Source of the DNA: Labilithrix sp.
Lineage (GTDB): Bacteria > Myxococcota_A > Polyangia > Polyangiales > Polyangiaceae
Direction: 5' to 3'
Length of the DNA: 64,000 nt
Assembly: GCA_019637155.1 (NCBI GenBank)
Contig: JAHBWE010000002.1
Span: forward strand, 62,001 to 126,000
Of the stretch, positions 63,298 to 64,000 are shown one piece after another. The position numbers and the translations under genes were made by a program. The first letter of the stretch is position 1. Each line of letters opens with the position of its first letter. Under the pieces are notes generated by a model, which was not told the origin of the DNA, did not search any database, and was given only the letters and a program-made list of their open reading frames with translations.

Positions 63298-64000
63298 GTG
63301 ATTGGCCGGCGCGTTCGTTCACTTCTGATGAAGATCGCGGAGCGTTCGCTCCCGCCTCCGCCGCCCCCGCCGCCGGTCTCCACCCGCACCGGCGGCGCCG
63401 ATCCCGCCACCGGCGAGGTCCGCTACCTCGCGCTCGGCGATTCGATCAGCGCGGGCGGCGGCCTGCCCGATCCCGAGCGCGCGTCGTTTCCCGCTCGCCT
63501 CGCGGCGCGGTGGCGCGAGGCGGGGTGCACCGTCACGCTGAAGAACCTCGGCGTGTCGCGCTTCACCGCCGCCGACGTGATCCGCGACCAGCTCCCGCAG
63601 ATCGAGGCGTTCGCGCCGACCCTCGTCACGGTGCAGGTCGGATCGAACGACGTCGCGACGAAGGTCCCGCTCGCGACGTACCGCGCCGAGGTCCGCGCGA
63701 TCCTCGACGCGGCGACGCGCGCCGGCGCGCGGGTCCTCGTCCTCGGTCAGAACGAGTGGTTCCGCGCGCCGGACGGGCCCTCGTACGGCGGCACCTTCGA
63801 GAAGCGGGAGGCGTTCGACGCCGTGCTCTTCGAGGAGGCGAGGCGGCACGACGCCGAGCTCGTCGACCTCCGCTCCCTCTACCGCCGCCAGGCCGACGCG
63901 CCGGCGAGGAGTTGGTCCGCCGACGGCATCCACCCGACCGCCTCCGCCTACGACGAGATGGCGGCGGAGATCGCGCGCGTGGTCCCGGCGCCGTCGCTCC
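63298..64000 (+). CDS. SGNH/GDSL hydrolase (runs off the right edge)
   Basis: The frame starts at GTG 63298 or ATG 63328 (MKIAERSLPPPP) and is open to the end of the window. A Pro-rich N-terminus leads into the SGNH catalytic blocks: LALGDSISAG (nucleophile Ser), the Gly-containing block near LKNLGVSRFTAADV, GSNDVATKV (Asn block) and DGIHPTASAYDEMA (Asp/His). All four blocks are present, so the enzyme is probably an active esterase or lipase-like hydrolase. The substrate is not evident. The C-terminus is cut by the window. No signal peptide is obvious, so the Pro-rich start may be wrong or the protein is cytoplasmic. Confidence 0.88.
   Translation, partial: MIGRRVRSLLMKIAERSLPPPPPPPPVSTRTGGADPATGEVRYLALGDSISAGGGLPDPERASFPARLAARWREAGCTVTLKNLGVSRFTAADVIRDQLPQIEAFAPTLVTVQVGSNDVATKVPLATYRAEVRAILDAATRAGARVLVLGQNEWFRAPDGPSYGGTFEKREAFDAVLFEEARRHDAELVDLRSLYRRQADAPARSWSADGIHPTASAYDEMAAEIARVVPAPSL

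Overview
The window is very GC-rich DNA. Its coding style points to Myxococcota, probably a Polyangia-type myxobacterium: many lipoproteins with low-complexity linkers, a receiver-Ser/Thr-kinase fusion, an FHA/sigma-54-activator-like regulator and HEAT-repeat proteins. This placement is inferred from gene content. No rRNA, tRNA or transposase was seen.

Left part (1-21.5 kb). Mostly ordinary chromosomal genes: the end of an Fpg/Nei-type DNA glycosylase, a REC-kinase fusion, two tandem paralogous lipoproteins with a broken third copy 9 kb away, a beta-propeller-like lipoprotein, a pirin, an acetate-transporter-family membrane protein, a degenerate sigma-54-activator relative, a large HEAT protein, a DUF234 ATPase, a DUF2325 protein, an Mpo1-like protein, pntA-pntB transhydrogenase and secreted or anchored proteins of unknown role.

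Centre (21.57-38.8 kb). One very large CRISPR array: by hand count 229 copies of a 36-nt repeat and 228 spacers of about 35-44 nt. The repeat has an 8-bp stem. Read on the minus strand it ends in ATTGAAGC, so I infer leftward transcription from a leader at about 38.5-38.8 kb. The left (trailer) end carries two diverged repeat relatives whose outer stems covary. Several spacers are present twice, often with boundaries shifted by 1-7 nt, which indicates repeated independent sampling of the same targets.

Defence region (38.8-58.8 kb). On the minus strand an XPB-like helicase and a Bax1-like (DUF790) nuclease are transcribed towards the array. Divergently, an AddB-like Fe-S nuclease, an AddA-like helicase-nuclease, a Cas4-Cas1 fusion and Cas2 form a plus-strand run. 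No Cas3, Cas5, Cas7, Cas8, Cas9, Cas12 or Cas10 gene is recognisable in the 64 kb. The locus is therefore a complete adaptation module plus a giant array with an AddAB-type DNA-end-processing pair where effector genes are usually found. This is the best candidate for an undescribed arrangement: adaptation fed by a dedicated AddAB-like enzyme. Beyond cas2 come a convergent NERD-helicase and a tightly overlapping operon: DUF559 nuclease, unknown winged-helix-like protein, 1243-aa double-ATPase (AAA plus HerA-like) and a WYL regulator. This looks like a second, possibly unnamed, defence system.

Right end (58.9-64 kb). A sigma factor / anti-sigma / bactofilin-like membrane protein operon, a membrane protein, a lipoprotein, an MmcQ/YjbR-like protein and a truncated SGNH hydrolase.
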